The notes under the pieces: generated by a model
Database searches by the model: none
What the model was told of the DNA's origin: nothing
Seen by the model: only the letters and a program-made list of their open reading frames with translations
Program-made: the position numbers and the translations under genes
In this document: one piece after another, positions 35,465 to 35,820 of the stretch
Numbering within the stretch: the stretch's first letter is position 1
Layout: every line of letters starts with the position of its first letter
DNA from: Prevotella sp.
GTDB lineage: Bacteria; Bacteroidota; Bacteroidia; Bacteroidales; Bacteroidaceae
DNA length: 35,820 nt
Direction: 5' to 3'
Assembly: GCA_017428805.1 (NCBI GenBank)
Contig: JAFRQC010000015.1
Coordinates: 1 to 35,820, forward strand

Positions 35465-35820
35465 ATGATAGAAAGTCGGTATTATCAACATTTGGAAGGT
35501 GGAGGAGTGGAGTGTACGCTCTGTCCGCATCACTGTCACATCGCTGAGGGCAAGACGGGTGTATGTCGCAGTAGGCGGAATTATGATGGCGTACTTGTGA
35601 GTGAGGTCTATGGTAAGCCTTGTGCCTTGGCTGTCGATCCTGTGGAGAAGAAACCGCTCTATCATTTCCATCCTGGTACCACCTGTCTCTCCATTGCCTG
35701 CACAGGTTGTAACTTCCGCTGTCTGAACTGTCAGAACCACGATATCTCTCAGGCTTCGCCAGAGCAGGTGGACCATTATAACCTCTCTCCTGAAGAAGTG
35801 GTCTCGCTCTGTCTGAAGCA
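35465..35820 (+). CDS. amrS: AmmeMemoRadiSam system radical SAM enzyme, 3' end outside window
   Basis: The first 118 residues of a radical SAM protein, starting at ATG 35465 (MIESRYYQHLEGGG). The N-terminal cysteine-rich segment VECTLCPHHCHIAEGKTGVC and the [4Fe-4S]/SAM-binding motif CTGCNFRCLNCQN (Cys-x3-Cys-x2-Cys at about 84-91) match AmrS, the radical SAM member always found with MEMO and AMMECR1 genes. No signal peptide is present, so it is cytoplasmic. It presumably generates a 5'-deoxyadenosyl radical; its substrate is unknown. It is 114 nt downstream of the fusion gene, across a large inverted repeat that could modulate its expression. Confidence 0.92.
   Translation, partial: MIESRYYQHLEGGGVECTLCPHHCHIAEGKTGVCRSRRNYDGVLVSEVYGKPCALAVDPVEKKPLYHFHPGTTCLSIACTGCNFRCLNCQNHDISQASPEQVDHYNLSPEEVVSLCLK

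Overview
The window looks like a chromosomal segment of a gut or rumen Prevotellaceae (Prevotella/Segatella-like Bacteroidota). The grounds are two complete SusC/SusD pairs, lipoprotein signals throughout, Bacteroidetes-type promoters (-7 box TAnnTTTG), no evident Shine-Dalgarno sites, and many short dispersed tandem repeats of the kind seen in Prevotella genomes. No rRNA, tRNA, transposase or CRISPR array was found.

Layout. 1-988: 3' part of a histidine acid phosphatase, convergent across a two-way terminator with the next operon. 1016-10585 (minus): a starch/alpha-glucan utilisation locus in the order susC, susD, SusE-like, multi-module SusE/F-like, secreted GH13 alpha-amylase with a CBM26-like module. 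10787-13148 (plus, divergent): a LacI-type regulator and an MFS sugar transporter. A perfect 18-bp LacI-type palindrome lies midway between the two divergent promoters. 13164-16184: a SusR-like one-component membrane regulator (periplasmic propeller, one transmembrane segment, AraC DNA-binding domain, no kinase). 16352-26794: a second locus (susC, susD, three-module surface lipoprotein, endo-arabinanase-like GH43, GH43_12-like exo-enzyme), probably for arabinan. A 14-bp direct repeat with 21-bp spacing sits just upstream of its promoter and is the best candidate target of the SusR-like protein.

26795-27618 is non-coding and full of 11/22-bp-periodic repeats and inverted repeats. 27619-31554 is an EmrAB-TolC-type efflux operon. 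31737-33772 holds four small or poorly known genes. 33782-35820 holds a fused MEMO1-AMMECR1 protein followed by its radical SAM partner (AmmeMemoRadiSam system), running off the right edge.

The most unusual feature is the set of short tandem repeats (7-, 8-, 9- and 11-nt units). In four places they form long inverted repeats, three of them with spacers of 39-44 nt. Two of these straddle start codons and their right arm encodes part of the signal peptide. Other arrays are read in frame inside enzymes and the regulator (an AGGAGTC heptamer encoding SQESGVR; a 9-nt repeat encoding TNF/TNY). Both carbohydrate loci also carry a predicted terminator between the surface-protein genes and the enzyme genes.
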